A DNA stretch of 64,000 nt from contig JAITVH010000153.1 of assembly GCA_031285905.1 (NCBI GenBank), positions 1 through 64,000 of the forward strand, read 5' to 3'. The position numbers and the translations under genes were made by a program. The stretch comes from Prevotella sp. GTDB lineage: Bacteria > Bacteroidota > Bacteroidia > Bacteroidales > Dysgonomonadaceae. The notes beneath the pieces are model-generated. The model was given only the letters and a program-made list of their open reading frames with translations, was not told where the DNA came from and did not search any database. Each line of letters begins with the position of its first letter. The first letter of the stretch is position 1. Of this stretch, positions 15,572 through 24,732 are shown piece by piece.

Positions 15572-18424
15572 TTATCCCATGTCGCACAGACAAGATACCA
15601 GATTGCGGTCACCATAAGCATTATCCACCCTCGCCACATTGATCCAGAACTTATTATCTTTTACAAATGGTAACGGATAAGCAGCCTTAGAGCGTGGATA
15701 AACATGCTTCCACTCATCGGCACATATTTCATATTCAGGATGTGGAGCATTCACCAATACATTATCTTCTTTCGTATAAGTTCCTTCTTCCACTTCCTTT
15801 ATTTCTTCCCATATCTGGTTCATAGTATCCACAAAGCGATTTAACTCAGCCAGGCTTTCACTTTCGGTAGGCTCTATCATCAATGTACCATGTACCGGGA
15901 ACGAAAGTGTAGGAGCGTGATATCCATAGTCCATCAGGCGTTTAGCTATGTCACTCTCGGTGATTCCCGATGTTTCTTTTACCTTTCTGCATTCCAGTAT
16001 AAGTTCATGACCTACTCTGCCTGTTGTTCCTCTATATACCACTCCATAAGTGTCTTTGAAGCATTCAGCCAGATAGTTTGCATTCAGGATAGCAATTTTA
16101 GTGGCTTGCGTAAGTCCTTCTGCCCCCATCATACGGATATATCCGTAAGTAATAGGCAGGATACCTGCACTACCATAAGGAGACGAAGCGACTGTATTAA
16201 CTGTACTGCCATCAAGCTCAGGATGATGAGGTAGGAACGGAATTAAATGTTCGGCTACGCAAATAGGGCCTTCTCCCGGGCCTCCGCCACCATGTGGGAT
16301 AGCAAATGTTTTATGAAGATTCAGGTGACATACATCAGCTCCTATAAATCCCGGATTGGTAAGCCCTACCTGAGCATTCATATTTGCCCCATCCATATAT
16401 ATCTGTCCGCCTTTATCATGTACAACTTTGCACATCTCTTTGATCTCTTTTTCAAAAATACCGTGTGTAGACGGATATGTGATCATTACGGCGGCCAGAT
16501 TGTCTTTATGTTGGTCGGCTTTAGCCTGAAGATCTTCTAGGATTACATTTCCCTGATCATCACAAGCCACAGTAACAGTCTCATAACCGGCCTGTATTGC
16601 CGATGCCGGATTTGTACCATGTGCCGATGCCGGGATCAGTACGATGTTGCGGTGTCCCTGTCCTATGCTTTCCTGGTATTTGCGGATTGTCATCAGTCCG
16701 GCATATTCTCCGGCAGCGCCCGAGTTTGGCTGGAAGCTGACACCCGCAAAGCCTGTTATCTCTTTCAGGAATTCGCCCAATTCATCTATCAGTTCCATAT
16801 ATCCCTGTGTTTGCGATTCAGGGGCGAATGGATGAATATTCTGGAATCCTGCCAGTCCGAGAGGAAGCAATTCAGATGCCGCATTCAGTTTCATGGTACA
16901 TGATCCCAATGAAATCATGGAATGAGCAAGCGAAATATCTTTTCTCTCCAATCGCTTGATATAACGCATCAATTCTGTTTCAGTATGGTATGCATTGAAT
17001 ACCTCGTGTTGCAGGTACTCACTTTTACGCAGGAACTCGTCCTTAATGATCATCTTTTCAGGCAGGTCATCGATCATATATACTTCCATACGTTCTACAG
17101 CAATAGAGAATACAGCTAATAGTTCATGAGCTTTATATTCGGTAATCGCTTCATCTATGCTGATTCCTACCTCTCCTGCCTCGAAGTAACGAAGGTTGAT
17201 GTCGCGCATTTCAGCTATTTCGCGTACTGTATATTGTGAGATACCGCTCGGAAGTCCGATTTTCAGTGTATCGAAGTATTGATCGTTTAATATAGTATAA
17301 CCCAACTCTTTCAATTCATCAGCCAAAAGGGCTGTTGCTGAATGAATGCGTTTGGCTATTTCTTTAAGCCCTTCCGGCCCATGATATACGGCGTAGAAGC
17401 TAGACATGGTAGCCAGCAATGCCTGAGCAGTACATATGTTTGAAGTTGCTTTTTCACGCTTGATATGTTGTTCACGTGTTTGCAGAGCCATACGGTAAGC
17501 CGGTTTGCCATAAGCATCTACAGACAGGCCTATGATACGTCCCGGAACATTACGTTTGTATTCGTCCCGTGTAGCAAAGAATCCGGCAGAAGGCCCGCCG
17601 TAAAACATCGGGATGCCAAACCTCTGGCTGCTCCCGAAAGCTATATCTGCTCCCCATTCGCCCGGAGGGACTAACAATGTAAGCGCCATTAGGTCTGTAG
17701 CTGTGGCTACTTTGCATCCTGCATCGTGGGCTCTTTGGGTAAAAGCTGTATAGTCAACTATATTTCCGTTGGAATCGGGATATTGAATAATAGTGCCAAA
17801 AAATCCATCTGTCAGGTCTATTGTCTGATAGTCGCCTGTGACAACATCAATGCCTTGCGGAGCCATACGAGTGTTAATGACAGCTAATGTCTGTGGGAAA
17901 ATATTTCTATCCACAAATAACTTGTTTACCCCGGCTTTCACTTGTTCCCTGCTGCGAAGGTTAAACATCATAGTGGCAGCTTCGGCTCCGGCAGTTGCTT
18001 CATCCAACAACGAACAATTGGATAAAGGCAAACCTGTCAGTTCACTTACCACAGTCTGGAAATTCATTAAAGCCTCCAGGCGTCCTTGCGAAATCTCAGC
18101 CTGATAAGGAGTATATGATGTGTACCACACAGGATTCTCAAATACATTGCGGAATACAGGGGCAGGGCATATGGTATCATACCATCCCATCCCTATATAG
18201 GATGCACAGATACGGTTTTTGGAAGCCATCAATGCCATTTCTTCGGCATATTCGCGTTCTCCCAAGGCTTGTGGCAATTTCAACATTCCCTTAAGCCTGA
18301 TATTTTGAGGTATGGTTTGGTCAATAAGTTCGTCAAGGGATTTTACGCCAATTTTTTCCAGCATAATTTTTTCATCATTAGCATTGATTCCGATGTGACG
18401 TTGTGAGAATTTTTCGTTTTCCAT
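15572..18424 (-). CDS. gcvP: Glycine dehydrogenase (decarboxylating), P-protein
   Basis: A 950-residue, full-length fused P-protein of the glycine cleavage system. It decarboxylates glycine with PLP and passes the aminomethyl group to lipoylated H-protein. The N-terminal half starts FSQRHIGIN and includes IGMGWYDT and a CSLLDEATAGAEA motif. The C-terminal half carries the PLP lysine (Lys705 in HLNLHKTFAIPHGGGG) and a glycine-rich loop. No gcvT, gcvH or lipoamide dehydrogenase gene is adjacent. It follows the MBL hydrolase gene by 20 bp on the same strand and is probably co-transcribed with it. Confidence 0.96.
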   Translation of the reverse strand: MENEKFSQRHIGINANDEKIMLEKIGVKSLDELIDQTIPQNIRLKGMLKLPQALGEREYAEEMALMASKNRICASYIGMGWYDTICPAPVFRNVFENPVWYTSYTPYQAEISQGRLEALMNFQTVVSELTGLPLSNCSLLDEATAGAEAATMMFNLRSREQVKAGVNKLFVDRNIFPQTLAVINTRMAPQGIDVVTGDYQTIDLTDGFFGTIIQYPDSNGNIVDYTAFTQRAHDAGCKVATATDLMALTLLVPPGEWGADIAFGSSQRFGIPMFYGGPSAGFFATRDEYKRNVPGRIIGLSVDAYGKPAYRMALQTREQHIKREKATSNICTAQALLATMSSFYAVYHGPEGLKEIAKRIHSATALLADELKELGYTILNDQYFDTLKIGLPSGISQYTVREIAEMRDINLRYFEAGEVGISIDEAITEYKAHELLAVFSIAVERMEVYMIDDLPEKMIIKDEFLRKSEYLQHEVFNAYHTETELMRYIKRLERKDISLAHSMISLGSCTMKLNAASELLPLGLAGFQNIHPFAPESQTQGYMELIDELGEFLKEITGFAGVSFQPNSGAAGEYAGLMTIRKYQESIGQGHRNIVLIPASAHGTNPASAIQAGYETVTVACDDQGNVILEDLQAKADQHKDNLAAVMITYPSTHGIFEKEIKEMCKVVHDKGGQIYMDGANMNAQVGLTNPGFIGADVCHLNLHKTFAIPHGGGGPGEGPICVAEHLIPFLPHHPELDGSTVNTVASSPYGSAGILPITYGYIRMMGAEGLTQATKIAILNANYLAECFKDTYGVVYRGTTGRVGHELILECRKVKETSGITESDIAKRLMDYGYHAPTLSFPVHGTLMIEPTESESLAELNRFVDTMNQIWEEIKEVEEGTYTKEDNVLVNAPHPEYEICADEWKHVYPRSKAAYPLPFVKDNKFWINVARVDNAYGDRNLVSCLCDMG

Positions 18425-18444
18425 GAGTTGTACGTACGTTATGT

Positions 18445-19086
18445 TTATTGTAAATAATAGTTGCTTCTTATTTCTTCTCTTATGGTAGTCAAAGGGCCAT
18501 GACCTGAATATATAACTGTATCGCCCGGCAAGGTCAACAATTTTCCTTTTATCCCGTCAATTAGCTGCTGATGGTTGCCTCCGGCTAAGTCGGTACGTCC
18601 GATACTACCTCTGAACAACACATCTCCTGCAAATACACAACCGGCCTCCTGATTATAGAATACGATATGACCGGGAGAATGCCCCGGAACCTCGAGAACG
18701 ATAAAACGTTGATTCCCAAAAGTTACAATGTCATTCTCCTTTAGATACTTACCTATTTTTGGGGCTTTATATCCGTCGTTTTTAAATCCGAACATTTCCA
18801 TTTGCAGAGGCATTTGTTCCAACAAGAACTCATCTCCCTTATTGCCTTCGGGCAAAAGATGGAATTGCTCATATATAAATTCATTGCCAAAAATGTGGTC
18901 GAAATGCATGTGCGTGTTTAGCAAGTGTTTTACTACTAAATCGTTGTCTACAATAAAGTCGAGGAACTCAGACCTTTCTTCCTGAAAAAAGCATCCCGGA
19001 TCGATGATTACGCATTCTTTTGTCTTATCATAAGCAATATATGTATTTTCCCTGATGGGATTGAACTCGAATATTTTAACTTTCAT
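18445..19086 (-). CDS. MBL-fold hydrolase (glyoxalase II-like)
   Basis: A 213-residue metallo-beta-lactamase fold protein. The zinc motif THMHFDH (His59, His61, Asp63, His64) is intact. Later ligands are GHSPGHIVFY, FAGDVLF and SGHGPLTT. Size and motifs match the small glyoxalase-II-like group that hydrolyses thioesters or related compounds; a true glyoxalase II would normally have a longer C-terminal domain. Cytoplasmic, no signal peptide. It lies 20 bp upstream of gcvP. The substrate is undetermined. Confidence 0.88.
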   Translation of the reverse strand: MKVKIFEFNPIRENTYIAYDKTKECVIIDPGCFFQEERSEFLDFIVDNDLVVKHLLNTHMHFDHIFGNEFIYEQFHLLPEGNKGDEFLLEQMPLQMEMFGFKNDGYKAPKIGKYLKENDIVTFGNQRFIVLEVPGHSPGHIVFYNQEAGCVFAGDVLFRGSIGRTDLAGGNHQQLIDGIKGKLLTLPGDTVIYSGHGPLTTIREEIRSNYYLQ

Positions 19087-19191
19087 ATTTTTTCTCTAAT
19101 TCTGACTTAATGTAAAAAATCCGCTTAAAGGTATGAATTTTTATATTGCAAAGTTACTTGTTTTTTGGTATATGTTTAGTTATAAAAATGC

Positions 19192-19228
19192 AAAAAGACA
19201 GCATATAGATACATACGCTGCCTTTTAA
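19192..19228 (-). terminator. Terminator of the first BlaI-M56 pair
   Basis: On the minus strand AAAAGGCAGCGTAT pairs with ATATGCTGTCTTTT (two G-U pairs) and a T-run follows. It lies about 40 bp after the M56 stop codon. Confidence 0.65.
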
Positions 19229-19269
19229 TTAAAAATATTGATCTATGTTATAAGCCTATTTTAGCTTAA

Positions 19270-20955
19270 TCATTGTTTTGCTTTTGATATATGTCTACCT
19301 GTCATAAATAAGGGGAAAGGAGGTATTGATAGTAAATCAGCTTCGGAAATTCCATTTTTATATTCTGCTTTATAATTATCGTACCCTTCTTTTGTCCATA
19401 AATATGCTCTTGAAACTTCACCTTCTTTCTTTGCCCAACGATATACAAAATAGATAATATTATTGCGGCTGTAATTACTAAGATCTTCTCCTTTTACCTC
19501 TTTCCCATCGAGCCATATTTTATTTGTCGGTTTTATACATGATTTCCATTCATCGTTGTTAGGACTTCTTAGTTTCAATGCAGTCAGGGGGCCATTAAAA
19601 TGGACATTGACTCCTATACGTTGTTCTTTTGTCATTCGTATATATAAGGGATACAAACGGTTCTCATCTTCTTTAGTCAGGTCAAAGGAATTCCATTCTA
19701 CTTTATCGGCGCCATTGTCTGATTTTAGATATTTACCTACAATCTGATTGTATTCGCCTATTTCATCCTGTGATATTCCACTTTCGGGGATTATGATTTC
19801 ATCTCCACCTTTGATATAATAAAACTCGGTAGATAAGATATCGTTCTTAGTCAAATCGAATATGGCAGATAATGTAGAGTTTGATGATAAATATCTTTCA
19901 AAAGATACTTCAGATAGATCGTTTATTTTAAGACCGGAGATAGCCAAAGCCTGATATACAGTTAAATTATCTTTATATACAGGATACGAAAATTTTTCTT
20001 CTCCGACTGTAATATAAAAATCATTTTTAGGTAATGCGGATACTTTCGTCGAGAATAGAATTATTGCAGCAATAAATAAAGGTACTATAGTTGCTACTTT
20101 GAGTAACATCACTTTCCGTGAACTTATTTTTGTTATCATAATTAATCGTTTTTTAGTTATTGAATAATTAAAATTGCTGGCCAGAGACAATTTATTATTT
20201 TTATTTATTTCGTTTAGAAGCATTAGTTGATAATGAGAGATATCTTCACAATGGCTGATTGCATTTTCATCAGCTAAAAATTCATGGTTTAGCCTTATTT
20301 TACTTTTGTACCAATAAATTACGGGATTGAACCAGAACAGGATAGACAATAATTCTATGAAAAGAATATCCAGGCTGTGCTTTTGTTTTATATGCGTGAA
20401 TTCATGCAACAATATTTCTTTTTTTATTCTTTTATTTTCATAGTCGTTTTTACAGACAAAAATATAATTGAGAAAGCTGTATGGAATAATTTCTCTTTCT
20501 ATCAGTACAAGCTTTGCATTGTAGTATTGCACGATATCGTTTTTCTTTATAGAGATCGTAAGTCTGTAAAGATTTACACAAAACCTGCTAGCTCCGAGGA
20601 AAGCTCCTAAAAGATATAATGCTATTATCAGATTTTCAATAGGAAATGCTTTATTACTACTTACCTTATCTGCGGCTGTAAAGGGGACGATAACCTCTTT
20701 ATCTGCCAAATTTTTGTTTATGGGAATATTTGCAGACTGATTATAGATATTCTCAAAGACAATCATTGACTCTACAACAGACGAAGTGTTAGGCGTGATC
20801 TCCATTTCCATAAGGGGAACTGCAATAGAAAATGCAAGGCTGATTATCAAAAAAGCTCTTTTGAAGTGGTGCATCTTCTCTTTTTCTAATAGAAAATGAT
20901 AAACTAAAAGAAATAAAGATGCGCATAAAGTCATTTTTAATATATAGAGTATCAT
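19270..20955 (-). CDS. M56 (BlaR1-type) membrane metallopeptidase with large extracytoplasmic C-terminal domain
   Basis: 561 residues. The N-terminal membrane part has several helices (about 1-22, 35-50, 104-125). The zinc motif is HEFTH at residues 184-188, followed by HSLDILFIELLSILFWFNPV with the third-ligand region (LNHEFLADENA). A final TM (LLKVATIVPLFIAAIILFST) leads to about 260 periplasmic residues that resemble neither a penicillin-binding domain nor the TonB domain common in M56 proteins. Such proteases inactivate the partner BlaI repressor on signal. The gene overlaps the BlaI gene by 4 bp. The inducer is unknown and no beta-lactamase gene is nearby. Confidence 0.85.
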   Translation of the reverse strand: MILYILKMTLCASLFLLVYHFLLEKEKMHHFKRAFLIISLAFSIAVPLMEMEITPNTSSVVESMIVFENIYNQSANIPINKNLADKEVIVPFTAADKVSSNKAFPIENLIIALYLLGAFLGASRFCVNLYRLTISIKKNDIVQYYNAKLVLIEREIIPYSFLNYIFVCKNDYENKRIKKEILLHEFTHIKQKHSLDILFIELLSILFWFNPVIYWYKSKIRLNHEFLADENAISHCEDISHYQLMLLNEINKNNKLSLASNFNYSITKKRLIMITKISSRKVMLLKVATIVPLFIAAIILFSTKVSALPKNDFYITVGEEKFSYPVYKDNLTVYQALAISGLKINDLSEVSFERYLSSNSTLSAIFDLTKNDILSTEFYYIKGGDEIIIPESGISQDEIGEYNQIVGKYLKSDNGADKVEWNSFDLTKEDENRLYPLYIRMTKEQRIGVNVHFNGPLTALKLRSPNNDEWKSCIKPTNKIWLDGKEVKGEDLSNYSRNNIIYFVYRWAKKEGEVSRAYLWTKEGYDNYKAEYKNGISEADLLSIPPFPLFMTGRHISKAKQ

Positions 20956-21323
20956 GGCTTTTTCTTTTTAATTTCCTGGTCTATTATTTTCTTTAAATCT
21001 TCCAGTTCGGCAGCCGACAAGTCGCTTGTTTTAGCAAAGAAAGAAGCAAACTGAAGAGCTGAATCCCCAAAAAAGTTTTTGATGATGCCATTTACATGAT
21101 TAGAGAAATAATCTTCTTTCGAGATTAGTGGATAATATTGTCTCGAGTTACCGAAAAGCTTATAAGAGATAAATCCTTTATCCTGTATTCTCTTCAGCAA
21201 AGTAGCTATTGTTGTAGCTGCCGGTTTGGGTTCAGGGTAGCAATCCATTATATCTTTCGAGAAGGCTTCACCCTTATCCCATATGTATTCCATTAATTGT
21301 TCTTCAGTTTTAGATAAGCTCAT
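20952..21323 (-). CDS. BlaI/MecI/CopY family repressor
   Basis: A 123-residue winged-helix repressor: LSKTEEQLMEYIWDKGEAFS, then the recognition region (AATTIATLLKRIQDKGFISY) and the wing with LFGNSRQYYPLISKEDY. The C-terminal helices dimerise. The family represses its own operon until the partner M56 protease triggers its cleavage. It overlaps the M56 gene by 4 bp. A perfect palindrome containing TACAAATGTA covers its promoter, which fits autorepression. Confidence 0.92.
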   Translation of the reverse strand: MSLSKTEEQLMEYIWDKGEAFSKDIMDCYPEPKPAATTIATLLKRIQDKGFISYKLFGNSRQYYPLISKEDYFSNHVNGIIKNFFGDSALQFASFFAKTSDLSAAELEDLKKIIDQEIKKKKP

Positions 21324-21344
21324 TGTTCTACAATTTGAGTTTTG

Positions 21345-21362
21345 ATTCTACAAATGTAGAAT
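21345..21362. promoter_or_regulatory. BlaI operator overlapping the repressor promoter
   Basis: A perfect inverted repeat, ATTCTACA-AA-TGTAGAAT, with the TACAnnTGTA core of BlaI/MecI/CopY operators. On the minus strand TACATTTG (21358-21351) is also a good -7 box, so bound repressor would block it. A further half-site, TTCTACAA, lies at 21326-21333. Confidence 0.75.
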
Positions 21363-21456
21363 AGTTTTTTTATAAAACAAAATTTTGTGTGATTTTTTCT
21401 AAGAATGAAGCTAACGAGATAAACATTTTTATATAAATCTTAACCTAAAACTAAAG

Positions 21457-21492
21457 AAGATAGTGTCTAAAAGCTTTTAGACGCTATCTTTA
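21457..21492. other. Long orphan hairpin between blaI and tag promoters
   Basis: AAGATAGTGTCTAAAA pairs with TTTTAGACGCTATCTT around a 2-base centre (16 bp arms, one mismatch), followed by T-rich sequence. It looks like an intrinsic terminator, but both flanking genes read away from it, and the presumed tag promoter (TATCTTTG, 21511-21518) is downstream of it. Confidence 0.6.
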
Positions 21493-21540
21493 TGTATACA
21501 TATTTATAATTATCTTTGAAAGTTATAAATTGTATGAAAA

Positions 21541-22119
21541 ATGGAAGATATTATTAATAAACGTTGCGGTTGGGCCGGAACTGACGATTTGTATGTGAAA
21601 TATCATGATGAAGAATGGGGGCGGTTGGTTACCGATGATAAAACCTTATTCGAATTTCTTGTTCTGGAAAGTGCTCAGGCAGGATTATCCTGGATTACTA
21701 TCCTTCGCAAACGTGATGGGTATAAAAAAGCATTTTACAACTTTGACGTGGAGAAAGTAGCTAAGATGACTCCGAAGGATATTGACCGGTTGATGCAGTT
21801 TGACGGGATTGTCAAGAATCGGCTGAAGATCGCGTCCACCATCACAAATGCTCAATGCTTCATGGCAGTTCAAGACGAATTCGGCAGTTTCTACAATTAT
21901 ACATTATCGTTCTTTCCCGGACAGCAACCTATCGTACATAATTTCAAATCCTTAAGTGAGGTCACTGCCACCACCCCCGAATCGGATGCAATGAGCAAGG
22001 ATATGAAAAAACGGGGATTTAAATTTTTTGGTTCTACTATTTGTTATGCATATATGCAGGCAGCAGGGTTTGTAGATGATCATTTGGAGGGGTGTTTTTG
22101 TAGAGAGACCAAAATGTAA
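21541..22119 (+). CDS. tag: DNA-3-methyladenine glycosylase I
   Basis: A 192-residue Tag protein that removes 3-methyladenine from alkylated DNA. It starts with the zinc-site cysteine in RCGWAG, followed by YHDEEWG (conserved His/Glu/Trp), FEFLVLESAQAGLSWITILR and a helix-hairpin-helix region. The C-terminal YAYMQAAGFVDDHLEGCFC supplies the remaining zinc ligands, so the zinc snap is intact. Monocistronic, with a TATCTTTG -7 box about 22 bp before the ATG and a hairpin terminator after. Confidence 0.94.
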   Translation: MEDIINKRCGWAGTDDLYVKYHDEEWGRLVTDDKTLFEFLVLESAQAGLSWITILRKRDGYKKAFYNFDVEKVAKMTPKDIDRLMQFDGIVKNRLKIASTITNAQCFMAVQDEFGSFYNYTLSFFPGQQPIVHNFKSLSEVTATTPESDAMSKDMKKRGFKFFGSTICYAYMQAAGFVDDHLEGCFCRETKM

Positions 22120-22152
22120 ATAAAGGAAGACACAACATATTCTAATTGAAAA

Positions 22153-22190
22153 ACATATCCCAAAAGAGAATAGTCCTTTTGGGATATGTT
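22153..22190. terminator. Bidirectional terminator between tag and SDR gene
   Basis: ACATATCCCAAAAG pairs with CTTTTGGGATATGT (14 bp) around a short loop, with A- and T-rich flanks, between convergent genes. Confidence 0.8.
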
Positions 22191-22258
22191 CATTTTGTTA
22201 AGATGATATATCTAAGAGCTGCGTGCCGCTTTAGGAACCTTATCCCCTAATTTATATA

Positions 22259-22903
22259 TTAATATCCGACTGTAAACCGTTGGCGCGAGAATTTATGATT
22301 TTTGAGTTCATCCACTATTGCCACAGCGAGGTCTTGCACCGATATTTCCGAATCACCGGCTTTATTCAAGACAGGGCTATCTGTCCCAAGCCTGTATTTA
22401 CCGGTTCTTTCACCAGGGTGCATATCCAGTGCAGGTGAAATAAATGTCCAATCCAACTGGCTCTCTTCCTTTAGTATATTCAGATAATCCCTTGCGGCTG
22501 TCGCTCCTGCTTTAAACTGTTTTGGAAACTCGGGGCTATCAACTATTTGTTTCCCGTCGATATACAGGCTGCCTCCGCCACCCACTACTAGTAGACGATT
22601 TATTCCGGCTTTCTTTACAGCTTCCTGAATCGCTTTCGATCCTTTCATAAAATCATCATATAAGTTTGGATTCGTCCAGCCTGCATTGAACGCACTTATC
22701 ACTGCGTCATTTTCTTTAAGGGCATTGGCAAGTTTATCTGCATCAGTTACATCTATTTCTACAGTCTTTGGATTCCCGTTATTTACAAGTATTTTATCTA
22801 TGGAACGAGCAAAAGCAGTAACTTCATACCCCCTGTCTATAAGTTCTTGTAGTATATGGGAACCAACGAAACCTGTTGCTCCTATCAAAGCAATTTTTTT
22901 CAT
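22259..22903 (-). CDS. NAD(P)-binding SDR/NmrA-like oxidoreductase
   Basis: A 214-residue atypical short-chain dehydrogenase. The nucleotide-binding motif GATGFVG is at residues 8-14, just after the first strand (MKKIALI). VTAFARS and VEIDVTD mark the second and third strands, and NDAVISAFNAGW follows. It lacks the YxxxK catalytic pair of classical SDRs, which fits the NAD(P)H-binding family of NmrA/YwnB-like proteins often annotated as NAD-dependent epimerases. Cytoplasmic and monocistronic. The physiological substrate is unknown. Confidence 0.85.
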   Translation of the reverse strand: MKKIALIGATGFVGSHILQELIDRGYEVTAFARSIDKILVNNGNPKTVEIDVTDADKLANALKENDAVISAFNAGWTNPNLYDDFMKGSKAIQEAVKKAGINRLLVVGGGGSLYIDGKQIVDSPEFPKQFKAGATAARDYLNILKEESQLDWTFISPALDMHPGERTGKYRLGTDSPVLNKAGDSEISVQDLAVAIVDELKNHKFSRQRFTVGY

Positions 22904-23014
22904 AACATTTCTATTTTATGGTATTTGTATATGTTGATATATATAACAAAACCATAACAGGTAAAGTTCACTAGTCTGTAGGATGAGAAATTTGGTATAG
23001 GCGGGATATGTCTT

Positions 23015-23635
23015 TTAAATCACGACATATACAATTTTCTTTGTTTTAAAGTACTCTTCTTCAAAGAACATGGACAGGTCATCTGCCTCTGCCAATTTCT
23101 TGAATGGTTTTAGTTCTCCTTCAAGATTACCTCCCTTAAGGCAAATAATACCATTAGGCAGGGCATTATGCTGTTCTTTCGATATGTTTTTGCGGACAAT
23201 TTTTACCAGGTCAGGTAGGGGCATCACTGCGCGGCTTACTACAAAGTCGAATATGCCTTTTTCCTCTTCTGCACGGCAATGTCTTAGCTCTACATTTTTC
23301 AGTCCGATAGCAAGTGCTACTTCCTGTGCTACTTTTATTTTTTTTCCTATGCTGTCAACTAACAGGAATTGGCACTCAGGGAATAATATAGCCAGAGGGA
23401 TACCTGGGAAACCGCCCCCTGTACCTATATCCATAATCCTTGTTCCATCCGTAAACTTGATCAATTTAGCGATGGCCAGTGAATGAAGGACATGGTGAGT
23501 GTAAAGATTCTCTATATCCTTACGGGAAATGACATTTATTTTTGAATTCCAATCAGCATAAAGATCATAGAGAGCCGAAAATTGCTTCTTCTGTTCTTCG
23601 CTGATCCCGGGAAAATATTTCAGAATAATATCCAT
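23015..23635 (-). CDS. rsmG: 16S rRNA (guanine527-N7)-methyltransferase
   Basis: A 206-residue RsmG. The N-terminal helical part contains YADWNSKINVISRKD and YTHHVLHSLAI. The SAM motif IMDIGTGGGFPGIPLAILFP and post-motif LLVDSIGKKIKV are well conserved, and VSRAVMPLPDLVK completes the family pattern. It methylates G527 in the decoding-centre loop; loss gives low-level streptomycin resistance in other bacteria. It starts 2 bp after the DUF3298 lipoprotein gene, so it is probably on the same transcript. Confidence 0.95.
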   Translation of the reverse strand: MDIILKYFPGISEEQKKQFSALYDLYADWNSKINVISRKDIENLYTHHVLHSLAIAKLIKFTDGTRIMDIGTGGGFPGIPLAILFPECQFLLVDSIGKKIKVAQEVALAIGLKNVELRHCRAEEEKGIFDFVVSRAVMPLPDLVKIVRKNISKEQHNALPNGIICLKGGNLEGELKPFKKLAEADDLSMFFEEEYFKTKKIVYVVI

Positions 23636-23637
23636 AT

Positions 23638-24528
23638 TTATGAATTGAGAATATTGGATATGGGTGATTTATCTTTCAGGATGTTTACTAAATCGCTATA
23701 TGGTAAAAACACTCTTATTTCGCCTAACTTTAATGCTGAAAATTCACCCGGATTGAATATATAGGTAATACCTTTATCGTCTATCAGGAAGTTGTTGTTA
23801 GATGTAAGGTCTTCAATACCCCAATATCCCATCATAATAAGGTCTTCAGTATCTTTTACTTTGTTGTGCTTAATAATCTCTTGTATCAACAATGAATTCA
23901 GGATATCCTTATATTCAGATTGGAATATGTCTTCTTCCTTTATTGCCGAACCATTAGTCAGATCAATCACTATATTACGATAAGTGGTGACTGCATCTGT
24001 TCGTGAGACTTCGTCCGATTCAAAATCAGATGGAATATAATTTTCTCCTCCTTTGTAATCCCGGGAAGTAACCTGATATGAAATGAGTCCTCCTTGGTCA
24101 AATAATATAATGCTGCTTAGAGCTTTGAAGTATGAAAAATAACTGTCTTTGCTGCCTGTCTCCTGCCAGTCAGGGAATTGTTCTACAGCGTCTCGTTTAT
24201 AATTCTCAATGTAATCTTTTACATATTGGTCTATTGCATCCTTAGGAGTCAACTTTTCATATTTCTCTCCTTCCATCAGTAAGAAGTTCAGCTCCTTTTG
24301 CATTTTCTCTAAGACTTCTGCATTGGCATATGCCGAGGGGAAAGTATAGCTTATCTCTAATGTGCAGGATGGCTTTGTTGAGTCATTTTGCAAATGATAA
24401 ACCTCAGATACAGATATAATATCGTATGTAATCTCGTTGGGAGTATTACTTTTTCTGTTTGTTTCGCAAGATAAAAACGTAGCGAAAATAAGTGTAAGTG
24501 CGCCAAGTCGGCTAAAAATGATTTTCAT
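23638..24528 (-). CDS. DUF4163/DUF3298 (RsiV-like) lipoprotein
   Basis: 296 residues with a lipoprotein signal ending FATFLSC (Cys21). The first domain, about 35-170, matches the DUF4163-like part (SVSEVYHLQNDS, CTLEISYTFP). The second, about 175-290, matches DUF3298 (TYRNIVIDLTNGSAIKEEDI, FLIDDKGITYIFNPGEFS, VFLPYSDLVNILK). Relatives include Bacillus RsiV, whose extracellular domain binds lysozyme, but this protein has no cytoplasmic anti-sigma part, so that function is not implied. It lies 2 bp upstream of rsmG. Confidence 0.8.
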   Translation of the reverse strand: MKIIFSRLGALTLIFATFLSCETNRKSNTPNEITYDIISVSEVYHLQNDSTKPSCTLEISYTFPSAYANAEVLEKMQKELNFLLMEGEKYEKLTPKDAIDQYVKDYIENYKRDAVEQFPDWQETGSKDSYFSYFKALSSIILFDQGGLISYQVTSRDYKGGENYIPSDFESDEVSRTDAVTTYRNIVIDLTNGSAIKEEDIFQSEYKDILNSLLIQEIIKHNKVKDTEDLIMMGYWGIEDLTSNNNFLIDDKGITYIFNPGEFSALKLGEIRVFLPYSDLVNILKDKSPISNILNS

Positions 24529-24732
24529 AATAAATGATTTTTAACAACACAAATATACGATAAAAAGGAAGACTGCCATTTTTTAATGCATTTTTTTACT
24601 TTTATCAAATATATAGAAATCTATAATATCTTTAAAACAAATACTTTCTTTATATTACCTTTGCACAAAAATAATAATATTGAACCATCCCGGTTCTTTC
24701 CATAAATTCAGTAAAGACTTAAACTTTTTAAT

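Noticed and set aside
15890..18294. Several 60-115 codon plus-strand frames inside gcvP
   Set aside because: The opposite strand codes for a complete 950-residue P-protein, so these are shadows.
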